The notes under the pieces were generated by a model. It was not told where the DNA came from. It saw only the letters and a list, made by a program, of their open reading frames with translations, and searched no databases. The position numbers and the translations under genes are program-made. From Scytonema sp. UIC 10036 (GTDB lineage Bacteria; Cyanobacteriota; Cyanobacteriia; Cyanobacteriales; Nostocaceae): 63,718 nt of DNA. Below, one piece after another: positions 41,591-52,100 of this stretch. The DNA is taken from the NCBI RefSeq assembly GCF_009725235.1, contig NZ_WJFC01000062.1, positions 1 through 63,718 of the forward strand, in the 5' to 3' direction. Each line of letters opens with the position of its first letter. Position 1 is the first letter of the stretch.

Positions 41591-41676
41591 TACCCCCCTG
41601 AATCCCCCCTTAAAAAGGGGGGAAACAAGAAAAATTCAGTTCCCTCCCCTTAGAAAGGGGAGGGTTAGGGTGGGGT
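41591..41676. repeat. Double-hairpin C/G-rich repeat (REP-like), copy 2
   Basis: It has the same composite structure as 5521-5604: a CCCCCCTTAAAAAGGGGGG hairpin, a 20-nt A-rich spacer ending TTCAGTTCC, then CCCTCCCCTTAGAAAGGGGAGGG. It lies between the DUF1400 gene and the isochorismatase/TnpB junction. Confidence 0.85.
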
Positions 41677-41693
41677 AATAAATATTTGATACA

Positions 41694-41809
41694 TGGAAGA
41701 ATACGCGCAGAGAATCAAACGTCCCGGTATCGTGGATTGTTGGGAATATGAAGAATACAAACAAGCAGTTGAGGCAACGGGTAAAAAGAAGTTAATTATG
41801 GCAGGGCTA
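41694..41809 (+). pseudogene. Isochorismatase-family hydrolase fragment
   Basis: The + strand reads about 39 codons resembling the middle of an isochorismatase-like hydrolase (QRIKRPGIVDCWEYEEYKQA, VEATGKKKLIMAGL). The fragment stops abruptly at about 41810 where tnpB sequence begins, before the catalytic cysteine region. The 5' part is also missing, replaced by the double-hairpin repeat. The ORF continues out of the family to a stop in tnpB DNA. It is a gene remnant. Confidence 0.65.
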
Positions 41810-42834
41810 GAACTAGGAAACCATCTATCAGCGACTATTAGTTTTGAGCCAAATAAATCACATTTATAAGTTAGTTGCCTGCGGAACTCGTAAAATCCCA
41901 TATCAGCGATGCTAGCTGCTAATTTATGATTAGCCATCATACCTTTGACATTTAAGTCTTCAATAACTATTACGCTGTGGTTCTTAGTTAATAGTGTGGT
42001 TAACTTATGTAACGTGTCTTTTCGTATGTTGGCTATCTTTCTCTGCAATCTAGCTATCTGTAATTGGGCTTTCTTCCAGCTAGCAGAGCCTATAACTTTA
42101 TGTCGATTTAGCCATTGGAGTCTAGCTAGTTTGTCTTTAAATCTTTTGTAAGACTTAGCTCCTTCAATTATCTCTCCAGTAGACAATGTGGCGAGATTTA
42201 AAACGCCTAAATCAACGCCTACTACTGAGTGTTCTGAGAAAAACCAAGTGTCTTCTAATTTCAGATCGGGTTTACTTGCTTCAAATCTAAAGGAAATAAA
42301 CCATTTATCAGCCTCACGACTCATTGTTACAGATTTTGGGGGGAAATTATTTGGAGGAACTTTATGAGGAGACTTTTTCTTTTTTCTAGGACAATGAGTT
42401 GGGAGACACTCATAAGTTTTTAATACTCCTATTTTAGGGACTTAAATGCTGCGACTTCCAACTATCTTGACAGTACCTTCCAACGTGAAATTGTCGTCAT
42501 GTCCTTTCTTTTTAAATTGTGGAACTCCTTTTTTCTTTTCAAAACAATCTTTCCAGGCTAGACGCAAAGCTCTCAAAGCGAATTGTGGTGTTGATTTAGA
42601 GCACTCATAGTACCAAGGACATTCAGGCTTTACTAACGCAACTAACCATTTATGGAGGTCAATTGCAGTGGGGAATTTTATCTTTTCTTTTGGGTTAGCC
42701 TGATTCCAATCAAGAATCTGTTTGGTTAAACCCAACCCCCAATTCCAAGCATGACGCGCTACACCACAATGCTTTAGTAACTCTGTGCGCGAATGGTCGT
42801 TCAGTTTTAATTCTGTTTTAAATCCTAGGAGCAT
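41810..42834 (-). pseudogene. tnpB: Broken IS200/IS605-type TnpB
   Basis: TnpB is the RNA-guided nuclease of IS200/IS605 elements. The N-terminal part (MLLGFKTELKLNDHSR, CGVARHAWNWGL, TPQFALRALRLAWKDCFEKK) is followed by an in-frame TAA at 42442-42444. The same frame then resumes (VPKIGVLKTYE, VGVDLGVLNLATLSTG with RuvC-I Asp, VIVIEDLNVKGM with RuvC-II Glu). It is cut after LIVADRWFPSS, so the zinc ribbon and RuvC-III Asp are gone; what follows is antisense isochorismatase DNA. No TnpA is present. The element is dead both by nonsense codon and by truncation. Confidence 0.88.
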
Positions 42835-42962
42835 GGCAACTCCTTAATCCATTCTCTAAACGCTTGAGACATATTCCAGCCTTGGGATTCAGCATAAGCT
42901 TGAAGTTTTTCAAACTCTTGCTGAGTCAATAAAACTTTGAACCATTTTTCTCTTTTCGGCAT
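42825..42962 (-). CDS. Small RHH-like protein upstream of TnpB
   Basis: This 45-residue ORF starts MPKREKWFKVLLTQQEFEKL and ends FREWIKELPCS. It overlaps the TnpB start by 10 nt on the same strand, implying coupled translation. The basic beta-like N-terminus and the two predicted helices (TQQEFEKLQAYAESQG, NMSQAFREWIK) resemble a ribbon-helix-helix DNA-binding protein, which would make it a regulator of tnpB. It is intact although its partner is broken. Homology was judged by eye only. Confidence 0.6.
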   Translation of the reverse strand: MPKREKWFKVLLTQQEFEKLQAYAESQGWNMSQAFREWIKELPCS

Positions 42963-43402
42963 GAATTTATGTAACTCTATGGTTATAACGTACCTAAGCT
43001 TTACCCATATTGTTAGTAGGGAAATTACTACTTAAGCCGAACAAGCTCCCCAAATTTGGGTAAGGGTTGGTAGCTATGTCCAAAAATTAAGTTACAGTTA
43101 CTAGCCCCTTACTGTCCACGAACTGCTTAACTTTGTTTTTAACTGGCATTCATTATTAAAACACTTAACAGTACTAACCAGTTATTATCTCTTTTTATCT
43201 TTCAGTTATAAATAGATAAGTGATTAACACTATATAACTGCTTGATAGTAGTGTTAACTGTCTATTACTATAGCAAGTTTGGAGGGAAAAGACAACAAAA
43301 CGCTCACCACACAAAGGTTTCAACCCACGGCATGACTGATGTGACCGTGCCATTTCTGCACGGCTATTGGATGTTTGCAATCTGGATAACTGAATAAGGT
43401 GG
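42963..43402. other. Transposon-remnant flank without recognised gene
   Basis: No gene is supported between the TnpB partner and the IS630 fragment. It holds AT-rich DNA and GCCATTTCTGCACGGCTATT-like text near 43350-43369 of unknown origin. Confidence 0.4.
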
Positions 43403-43827
43403 GAGTTTCTCAAGCGTTGGGAGCATCGTTTGTGTGTGCCGAGACCAGAACATTACTGCTCTGACCCAATAGAACAACAAGAGTGGAAAAAAACTCAATT
43501 CGAGGGTAGTCGAATGACAACGCCGAATATCCAAATGCCAAAATAGAGGTCTGGGCTATGGACGAGCATCGTGTTGGACTGAAGCCAGTTTTACAACGTA
43601 TTTGGGTACCGTGGTGGGAAGTCCCAACAGCAGAGGTGCATTGGCGCTTTCAGTGGGTTTGGGTGTATGGTTTTGTTCATCCAGAATCTGGAGAAACATA
43701 TTGGTGGGTTTTGCCGCGTGTCAATACTGAATTGTTTAACCAGGTTTTAGCAGATTTTGCTCGCGAGTTTGGCATTGGCGATGATAAACACTTTCATATT
43801 AGTGGGACTTATATCAAGTTCGCCTAA
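43403..43827 (+). pseudogene. IS630-type transposase fragment
   Basis: An N-proximal piece (EFLKRWEHRLCVPRPEHYCS) runs from 43403. After a frame change near 43520-43530 the catalytic region continues as NAKIEVWAMDEHRVGLKPVL, WRFQWVWVYGFVHPESGETY and VNTELFNQVLADFAREFGIG. The first Asp of the DDE triad (AMDEHR) is present; the piece ends at about 43791, before the second catalytic Asp and the final Glu. Both ends are missing. It is a decayed insertion sequence. Confidence 0.8.
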
Positions 43828-44235
43828 ATACTTACGATAACAATGACTTGGAGATAGGGAGACACGGAGACGCGGAGAATTTTTAATCGCAAGTGATTAG
43901 CCGGACATGATATTACACAAAAAATTACCAAAATAAAGACCTCAAATGTATATACAGAGAGACTTCGATATCGTTTTGCCTAGTTTCTTGAGATATCTGG
44001 GTTTCAACCGTTTTTGGGCATTTGATGTATTTTCCTTGCCCTATATCGGTATCAGGCTTGTTTAGTCCTCAAATAATGTTTAAGTCCCGTTAGAAAGTTT
44101 AGCTGATTTGCGATCGGCTATTGAAATGACTCACAGAGATTAAATCTCCCCAAACGTGCATAAGCTGATTTTCCCTGCACCTAATAAGTATCAAGGGAAG
44201 TTCTTTCCTCACTTGTAGTTCATTTATTAAGAATA
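43828..44235. other. Upstream region of the protease/STAND operon
   Basis: No gene is supported. A GGAGACACGGAGACGCGGAG-type repeat lies near 43858-43877. The promoter of the operon should lie in the last about 150 bases; no clear box was identified. Confidence 0.4.
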
Positions 44236-45693
44236 ATGACTCAAACAAAGCGTCGTTGGACTTTAATGGTTTACATGGCAGGAGATAACGGTAAAGTGTT
44301 TAAGGACGGGACTCAGTTGATGTTTCCTATGGCAAGCCAAGGGTGGGAAGATATCAGAAAAATGGAGAGAGTCGGTTCCACTGATGCAGTGACAGTTTTA
44401 GTCCAGTTTGATACTTTAGAAGACCGCGAGAATACTTATCGAATTTACATCAGTCCTGCTCAAGAGAATTCTAAAACCGAGAATAATACACAAGAAAATC
44501 AAGAAAATCTAAAACCGCCACGGAATGCACGTCGTAAAGGTGAGGAAGAGCCTGAGGTAAATTATACAGAAAACTATATAAACCGTTCTACCCCGCTAAA
44601 AGGCACTACTTATATTCGTTCTCAAATTGAAAATATTCCAGAACAAAATACGGGAGATCCTCAATCTTTACGAGACTTTATCGTTTGGGGAATAGAAAAT
44701 TATCCGGCGGAAAACTATGCTGTCATTCTTTGGAATCACGGTACTGGTTGGAAAGAAGATGATATCTATGAATTTGCTCGCGAACGAGGAGTGGATTTTC
44801 AAGCGACTCAAAATGAAGTCCGCTCGTTAACACGCAATAATCGACGTTTGTCTCGTGCTTTTTTCCTGTCCTCTGTTACGGAAGTGCTGCAACTCCAAGA
44901 TGAGGAATCACGAGCGATCGCTTTTGATGACTCATCAATGGACTTCCTGGATAATGCGAAACTTCAGCAAGCCTTTCAGGAAGCAGAGGAAAAAACTGGG
45001 CAAAAAGTTAACTTGATTGGTATGGATGCTTGTTTAATGAGCATGGTAGAAGTGGTATATCAATTACGGACAAATACCGAGTATATAGTCAGTTCTCAAG
45101 AAGTGGAACCTATGGATGGTTGGCCTTATTCGGAGATTCTGCAACATTTAACCACTCATCCAGAGACAACACCAGCAGCACTGGCAAAGATTATAGTACA
45201 AGAATACGGTCGCTATTATGAAGAACAAAATAACGTTTTGCGGGGAGGAGGAGCGGAAATCACTCAATCAGCAACTAATTTAGCCATGATTGACAAGCTT
45301 GCGAAATTAGTAAGTCGGTTAGCTGCTACTTTGCGGCAATCATTGATGGAAAACGATATTTATGCTAAAGTGGCGCTGTTTGATATTAGTCCTCTAAGGT
45401 TTAAAGATAAAGATTTTGTTGATTTGTATGATTATGTCAAAAGTTTTAGAGATAATTATTCTGGAAGTAATTCAGAATTAATTGTGGTTTTAGATGAATT
45501 GATAGATTTTATTAAATTTGAGTATGAACCTCAGTTAATATTAGCAAATGTGGCTTCGGGACGTAGAGTTTCCCGCGCTCAAGGTTTGTCAATATACTTA
45601 CCTTTAGAAGGGTTTTCGCCATTTTACGATCGCTCGGAGTTTGCAAGTTGTGGTTGGGGGGACTTTATTCGGTTTTGTAATAAAGTATCATGA
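44236..45693 (+). CDS. Clostripain-like cysteine peptidase (family C11)
   Basis: This 485-residue protein has the C11 (clostripain) fold. Visible features are RRWTLMVYMAGDNG at the start, the catalytic His168 in ILWNHGTGWKED and Cys266 in LIGMDACLMSMVEV, and the substrate region YIVSSQEVEPMDGWPYSEIL. C11 peptidases cut after Arg/Lys and are caspase relatives. There is no signal peptide, so it is probably cytoplasmic. A charged low-complexity insertion (ENSKTENNTQENQENLKPPR) could be a processing linker. It is the first gene of the cluster that continues with caspase and CHAT proteases, and it may be an effector or activator in that cascade. Confidence 0.9.
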   Translation: MTQTKRRWTLMVYMAGDNGKVFKDGTQLMFPMASQGWEDIRKMERVGSTDAVTVLVQFDTLEDRENTYRIYISPAQENSKTENNTQENQENLKPPRNARRKGEEEPEVNYTENYINRSTPLKGTTYIRSQIENIPEQNTGDPQSLRDFIVWGIENYPAENYAVILWNHGTGWKEDDIYEFARERGVDFQATQNEVRSLTRNNRRLSRAFFLSSVTEVLQLQDEESRAIAFDDSSMDFLDNAKLQQAFQEAEEKTGQKVNLIGMDACLMSMVEVVYQLRTNTEYIVSSQEVEPMDGWPYSEILQHLTTHPETTPAALAKIIVQEYGRYYEEQNNVLRGGGAEITQSATNLAMIDKLAKLVSRLAATLRQSLMENDIYAKVALFDISPLRFKDKDFVDLYDYVKSFRDNYSGSNSELIVVLDELIDFIKFEYEPQLILANVASGRRVSRAQGLSIYLPLEGFSPFYDRSEFASCGWGDFIRFCNKVS

Positions 45694-45771
45694 TTGGTGA
45701 AATTGATTTTTTGAACCGCAGAGGACGCTGAGGACGCAGAGGAAAGAGAGTGGAGAGTGGAGCAGTTAAAA

Positions 45772-46110
45772 ATGCGTGACGACAACATAATAGATCTTGA
45801 AAGAACAATTACCATAGTAGGAACTACCTCAAATGAATTACGTGCAGATGAACGTAGCGTTACGGAACAAACGCTAAAAGTGACAGACGTGCGCGAGGGG
45901 TTCTCTCGATTTCTGGCTGGGCTGAAGGAAATTATTAGTGTGGAGGTTCCGTTCGTGGGTGAATTTGAGTTAGATGAAGTTGAGTTTACTGCTGAAATTT
46001 CTGCAAATGGTGAGTTTAAGCTGTTAGGAACTGGTGTTGGTATTGAGGGGAAAAGTGGAGTGACTTTTACTTTGCGGCGAAAATCTAAGAAGAATACAAT
46101 AACTGATTAG
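45772..46110 (+). CDS. Small peptidase-co-occurring (Pepco/TCO1-like) protein
   Basis: This protein of about 112 residues has a helical middle (VREGFSRFLAGLKEIIS) and a C-terminal beta-rich half (LDEVEFTAEISANGEFKLLG, TGVGIEGKSGVTFTLRRK). It resembles the small conserved domains found beside peptidases and STAND NTPases in bacterial conflict systems (Pepco / CU044_2847-like); the match was made by eye. GTG 45757 opens the frame, but ATG 45772 is preferred, with GTGGAG upstream as ribosome site. Its stop TAG overlaps the GTG of the next gene by one base, implying tight coupling with the giant protease. Confidence 0.6.
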   Translation: MRDDNIIDLERTITIVGTTSNELRADERSVTEQTLKVTDVREGFSRFLAGLKEIISVEVPFVGEFELDEVEFTAEISANGEFKLLGTGVGIEGKSGVTFTLRRKSKKNTITD

Positions 46111-49100
46111 TGCGATCGCAATTCACAGCAATAAGTCGGTCACGTCAATTTGGTAAATTCAGTTTTTTTAGAAAAGCGGTATCTATGGTTAAATCTAGAT
46201 ATGATTTTAAACGCAATTTAGCTGTTGTTATTGGTATTAATGAATACTCAAATGGTATTCCACCCTTAAAAACTCCTGTTGCTGATGCTGAAAAACTAGC
46301 AAATATTCTTCAACAAATCTATAAATATCACGTTGAGACTCTACTCAATTCACAGGCTACCCTTTCTGGATTAAACTCTCTGCTTGCCGCTTTCAAAAAT
46401 AAGAAATTCCCCGTAGGTGATACGATTGTGGAGGTTCAAGAGAGCGATCGCATACTGTTTTACTTCGCTGGACATGGAATTGTTCCTAAAGATGAACTCG
46501 AAGACGACAGTCAATACAAAGGCTATCTCATACCAACTGATGCAAAAAGTAGCAATCTCCTCCAAACCCAAAACCTTCTACCTGTGCAGGACTTGCATGA
46601 TGCTCTTATAGAATTGCCATGCCGTCATATGCTAGTGATTTTAGACTGTTGTTTTACAGGAACATTTCGTTCAAGTTCCTATCGTAATGCTATGCCTGCA
46701 CGGAAAGTCTACAAGCAAAGATACGATCGCTTCATTAGTAAACCCGCATGGCAAGTCATCACCTCTGAGGCTTACGATCAAAAAGCCCTTGATTTCTTGG
46801 GTTTTTTTGGTAAGAGAGAAAGTGAAAAAACACAAGAATCTTCCCCTTTTGCAAGTGCATTGTTTGAAGCATTAGAAGGTCATGCCGACTCAACTTTACA
46901 AAAAGGTGATGGTATTATCACTGCAACAGAAATTTATTCCTACGTGCGGGACACAGTTGAGCAAATGACTGACGATCGCAACAGCCGCCAAACACCCGTT
47001 TTATTTCCCATGCAAAAGCACGACAAAGGTGAATATATTTTCTTGCTACCTCACTTCAATCGGGACAAGTTAGAAGATGTACCCGCACTGATGTTAGATA
47101 ACAACCCATACCGAGGACTCAAAAGCTATGAAGAAAAACATTCTTCTCTGTTCTTTGGTAGAGATGAACTCATTCAGCAATTATATACTCATATTAGCGA
47201 TCGCGGTCACCAATTAACTGTAGTCTTGGGAGTTTCCGGTTCTGGCAAGTCAAGTTTGGTAAAAGCAGGACTTATCCCTTGCTTGCGAACTCATCACGAA
47301 CAAGAATTTTATATTTTACCTATTATTCGACCAACAAAGTCTCCTTTTGGAGAACTTGCAGAAGCAGTTTTGCGAAATGCTTCTATAGATAAAGCTGAGA
47401 AACTAAAAGAAATTTCTTCTCTCAAACAAAAGCTTAAAGAAGCACCAAGTCAATTTATTGCCCTCATAGAACAGTACAACCAAGTTCGGGCTAACACAAA
47501 ACTTTTACTAATTATTGACCAATTTGAAGAACTCTGTACAATATGTGAGCAACAAAAACGACAAAGTTTCCTCACTTTCCTGGCACAAGCTTTAGAGGCA
47601 GATCCTCGCCTTCATATTGTATTGACTTTACGCTCTGACTTTGAACCCCGTTTTACGGATTTTCCTTTAAGATCCTATTGGAGAGTAGGACGCTTTCAAG
47701 TAAAGGCTATGAAGTCTCATGAATTACGTCAAGCCATTGAAAGACCTGCAATGGAAAAGATGCTAGACTTTGAGCCACCAACTCTTGTAGATCTTCTCAT
47801 TGATGAAGTTGGGCAAATGCCAGGAGCATTGTCACTGTTGTCTTTTACACTCAGCGAACTTTATATAAAGTGTGTCGTAGAGGAAAGGCGAACCATAACC
47901 CAAAAAGATTATGCGGCGTTAGGTGGAGTTATTGGTTCGTTAAGACAGCGAGCAACAGAGGAATACGACAAGTTTGACTCCGCTCATCAAGCAACATTGC
48001 GGCGAGTCATGTTACGAATGGTCACTATTGAAGATGAACAGTTAGCACGGCGGCGAGTCCCTTTATGGGAACTGAAATACGTTTCTGTTGCAGAAAACGA
48101 ACGAGTGGAGACAATTCTCAACCATCTTGACCGCGTTCGCCTGGTTGTTAAGGGACAAGACATTGGGGGAGAACCTTATGTAGAGCCAGTCCATGATGCT
48201 TTTGTTTTAGAATGGGATAAAATTCGTACATGGGTAGAACAAGAACGAGAAAATTTACAGCTTCAGCGACGACTAACTTGTGCCTCTCAAAAGTGGCAAG
48301 AGCACAATCGGTCTGATGAGTGGCTCTGGGGAAGACAGCTACAAGATGCGCCTATCGATATTGAGTATTTGAAGCGGATGCTGAGATTGGATAATAACCC
48401 ATTAAATCAACTTGAGACAGAGTTTGCCCGCGCCAGTCTTAGAAATCGCCCATACTTTACTTTATCTTATCACAAAAATGATAATAGTTGGGTCATTGAC
48501 GGTGGTACTCGACATGGTCTTAAGTCTTACGATAACGGAGAGACAATATTAGCTTTTTTTCCATTTGACAGTACGATAGAGGAGTTACGCAACCTTGATG
48601 CTGCTTTGGGAGAAGTGAGAGTCACTCAAGTGCTTGCTCAACGGAGTACAGTGCAAGTCATTCGTAGTGAGCAAAACTTAGCGCAAGACGGAACTTATAA
48701 GGCGGTGATAATAAATGTACCATTGCCTCCTTTGAAAATTTACTTTAACAGTGTTGAAAGTGACGCTGTAGGCATAGAATTGGTACAGAGAGCAATACAA
48801 ACTGCTGCACCTGGTGAAATACCTTCATTGTATCTGAGTCAAGTCAACCAATCCACAGACGCAGATTATCACTTAATTGCTCGTAACAATCAGTTTTGGA
48901 TTGTACATCCTCAAGAGCAGTATCCTATAGTTGCGCCTATCCCAGAAAGTCCCGATCCGCTAGCATACAGCTCGTCAGCTTCCCAAGTCGTTACCTGTTT
49001 AGAAAATATTGCTAGATGGACGAACGTTTTACAACTTTCTACTCTCCCTACCAGTCAAATTGAACCTGATGATGTAGAGGTGGAGATTACGTTTATTTCT

Positions 49101-52100
49101 GGACGGGAAGAATCTTCATCAAATTCTGATATTCGTGTAGAGTACAGCTATGACAATGAGGAGTGGCAAAGCCCAGTTCTTCAAGTAAGATTGACAAATC
49201 GCAGTGATAAAACTCTTTATGCTAATGTTGTTCTCCTATCAGATGATTATGCTATCAGTGCCGATTTATTTGAGGAAAAAGACTGTATCCGATTAGCACC
49301 AAGCAATAGTGAAGGAGCCACGTCTGTTGAAACTGAAGAACTGGCTTTCTACATACCAGAGGCATTTTTAGAACAGGGAATTACAGAGTATAAAGATATT
49401 TTCAAATTGATTGTCTGCACCACAGAATTTAATGCCAGTTTACTTCAGCAAGATGGATTGAATCCAATTCCAGGAACTCGTTCAGTAGAATACAGATACA
49501 GAGGGACTCTTAACCGTTTATTTGAAATAGTGAACTCTCGCTACTCTCGCGAGGCTATTACCGCTAGAGGTACTTATGATGATTGGATGGCAAAGCAAGT
49601 CACAGTTACTATGGTGCGTCCGCAAGATGCCGTCGCAATTAGATCTAACAAAAGCAGTTTGTTACAAAATGGTTTGGTTGAGGTGCAACCCCACCCAAGC
49701 TTGCGTGCCAAAGTAAATCTGACTACAGTACCACAAGCAAGGAAAGATTTAGGAAATCTAATTTTGCCACCTTTGTTGCAGGAATCTGGTATTGGCGAAC
49801 TTTTCAAATTGACAAGTAGGCGCGGAAGCGATCCGGGATTAAGTGGTTTAGAGTTGAGTGATATCGAAGACTATACTTCTGTCAACAAAGAAGCTCCTCT
49901 AAAGTTGGTGATTGACAAGGAATTGGCAGAAAATGAACACATTTTGCCATTTGCATATGACGGTGAAGATCAATTTTTCTTACCCTTGGGACCAGGAGTA
50001 AAGACAAATAACCGCAAAACTGAGATTACTATAGAACGTTTACCTACACCAAGTACTAGCAGTCGTAGTTTGCAAGGTTCAATCAAAATTTTCTTTGCAA
50101 AAGTTATCTATCAAAAATTCAACAGTTCGTTTACGTCTCCATTACTACGGAGCGTTGTAGAAGTCGAGCCAAACAATAATGTTATTTACGAAGCAAATCA
50201 AGAAAACATAAAAGTGCAGGTTGCCCAAGCTCAGAAAATTGTTCTCTTCATACATGGCATTATTGGCAATAGCGAAAGTATAGTTCCTAGTATCAATAAA
50301 GCTATTGTAGATGTAGACGGACAAAAGCGCAGTTTAAAAGAACTCTATGACCTAGTTCTGACTTTTGACTATGAAAACAGAAATCATGAACTTGAAGAAA
50401 ATGCTAGCTTGTTAAAACAACGTTTAGAAGCTGTTGGTTTGGTACAAAATCACAGCAAAGAACTACATATCATTGCTCACTCCATAGGAGGTTTGCTCGC
50501 TCGTTGGTTTATTGAGCGAGAAGGGGGACATCAAGTTGTACAACACTTAATAATGATTGGTACACCGAACACAACCCCCAACGCAGGTGCTCCTTTACCA
50601 GATTTTAAAGATTGGGTCACACTTGTTTTAACGCTTGGACTTAATGCTTTTTCTACGGTTTCTTGGTCTACACAAGTGGTAGGTAGCTTGATAGAAGCTA
50701 CAGAAAACACATCTGTCCCGACAGAACCAGTAGACCCTGGTTCAAAATTCCTGAGAACTTTAGCAGCCAGTCGAGATCCTGGCATTCCTTACACAATTGT
50801 GGCAGGCAATGCGTCTGTTCTGTCTCCAGTTTTGCAAGAAGGACGACGCAATCGACTGATGCAGAAATTATTTGGTTCGCGAGTTCCAACTTTGCCTTTA
50901 TTTAGGCAACCCAACGACCTTGCAGCAACTGTGGAAAGCATGACGAGTATTCCAGAAGGGCGATCGCCACATCCCACTATCATAGAAGTCGCTTGCGATC
51001 ACTTCACCTATTTTACTCACTCAGAAGGACTAACAGCTTTGGGAAATGCTTTATTAGCAAACCACAGCCAATCTGTTACAGTCAAAACTTATCCCACATA
51101 TATCACTACAAAGGTCAGTACAGTAGACACAACTGATTTAGCAGTGGGTCAAGAGTTGATACTAAGTTTAAACTTAACACCTATTGAGCAACCGGGTAGT
51201 CAACTCATACGAGTGCCTGTTAATACTTTAGAAATTACTATTTATATTGAAGCGCCAGGATTTTTTCTTCAAGGTGAACACACTTACACCCTACCCGTGG
51301 TTAATGGCAGATTGGAAGAACGCAGTTTATCGGTAGAACTATTGCCGTTATTAAGCGGAAACCACACCATACAGATATCTGTTTATCCGGGAGGACGATT
51401 GTCCAACTTAATCCCAGTGAAGTTGCAGCAAGAAGTTCGTATTAGTCATCTGAGAAATCTCCCCAATATCCCGGAGTTGATAGATCGCCGTGCAATTCCC
51501 GATCCTCAGCCAGATGTGATGCTATATGTAAGTTTGGAGGAAGTACCTACCAGCGAACCACTCACAGGACAGCATAGGGTAGGGCTTTATTTTACTTGTC
51601 CTCTGTTGGGATGCGATCGCGAACCTCTTGAGCCTCTTACATTCACAATCAAGGATTTAGAACGATTGCGGCAATCTGTTATTCAAGCAGCATCTGTTGC
51701 CAATGGTTCCCCAGTTGATATTTTAACCAGCTTGCGAGCAATTGGGTTTACACTTTCCGATCAACTAATGCCGCACGGACATAAACTCAGAGATTACTAC
51801 TACGAACTTCTTAACTTTGCTCGCACTACCTCTGCACCACTGTCATGGCTGATAGTTTCGGAGCCAAAAGCCGTACTTCCTTGGGAACTAACCTGCGCTT
51901 ATTACTATATAGATAATGGAGAAATTTGGCATGACGATTTTTTGGCACAGAGATTTATCGTCGCTCATTGGGTAGGTTCTCAGGGATTCAAGTTAACAAG
52001 TGAAGCTCCTTTGGCTGAGTTAGGTTTTACTCATTACAATCAACGAAGCGAACATTTAGTTCGTTGGCAAAAGGTTTTACAACATGGAGGAGAGGCAAAT

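Noticed and set aside
43195..43413. 72-codon minus-strand ORF beside the IS630 fragment
   Set aside because: No domain was recognised, and it lies in transposon-remnant DNA with a poor start context.
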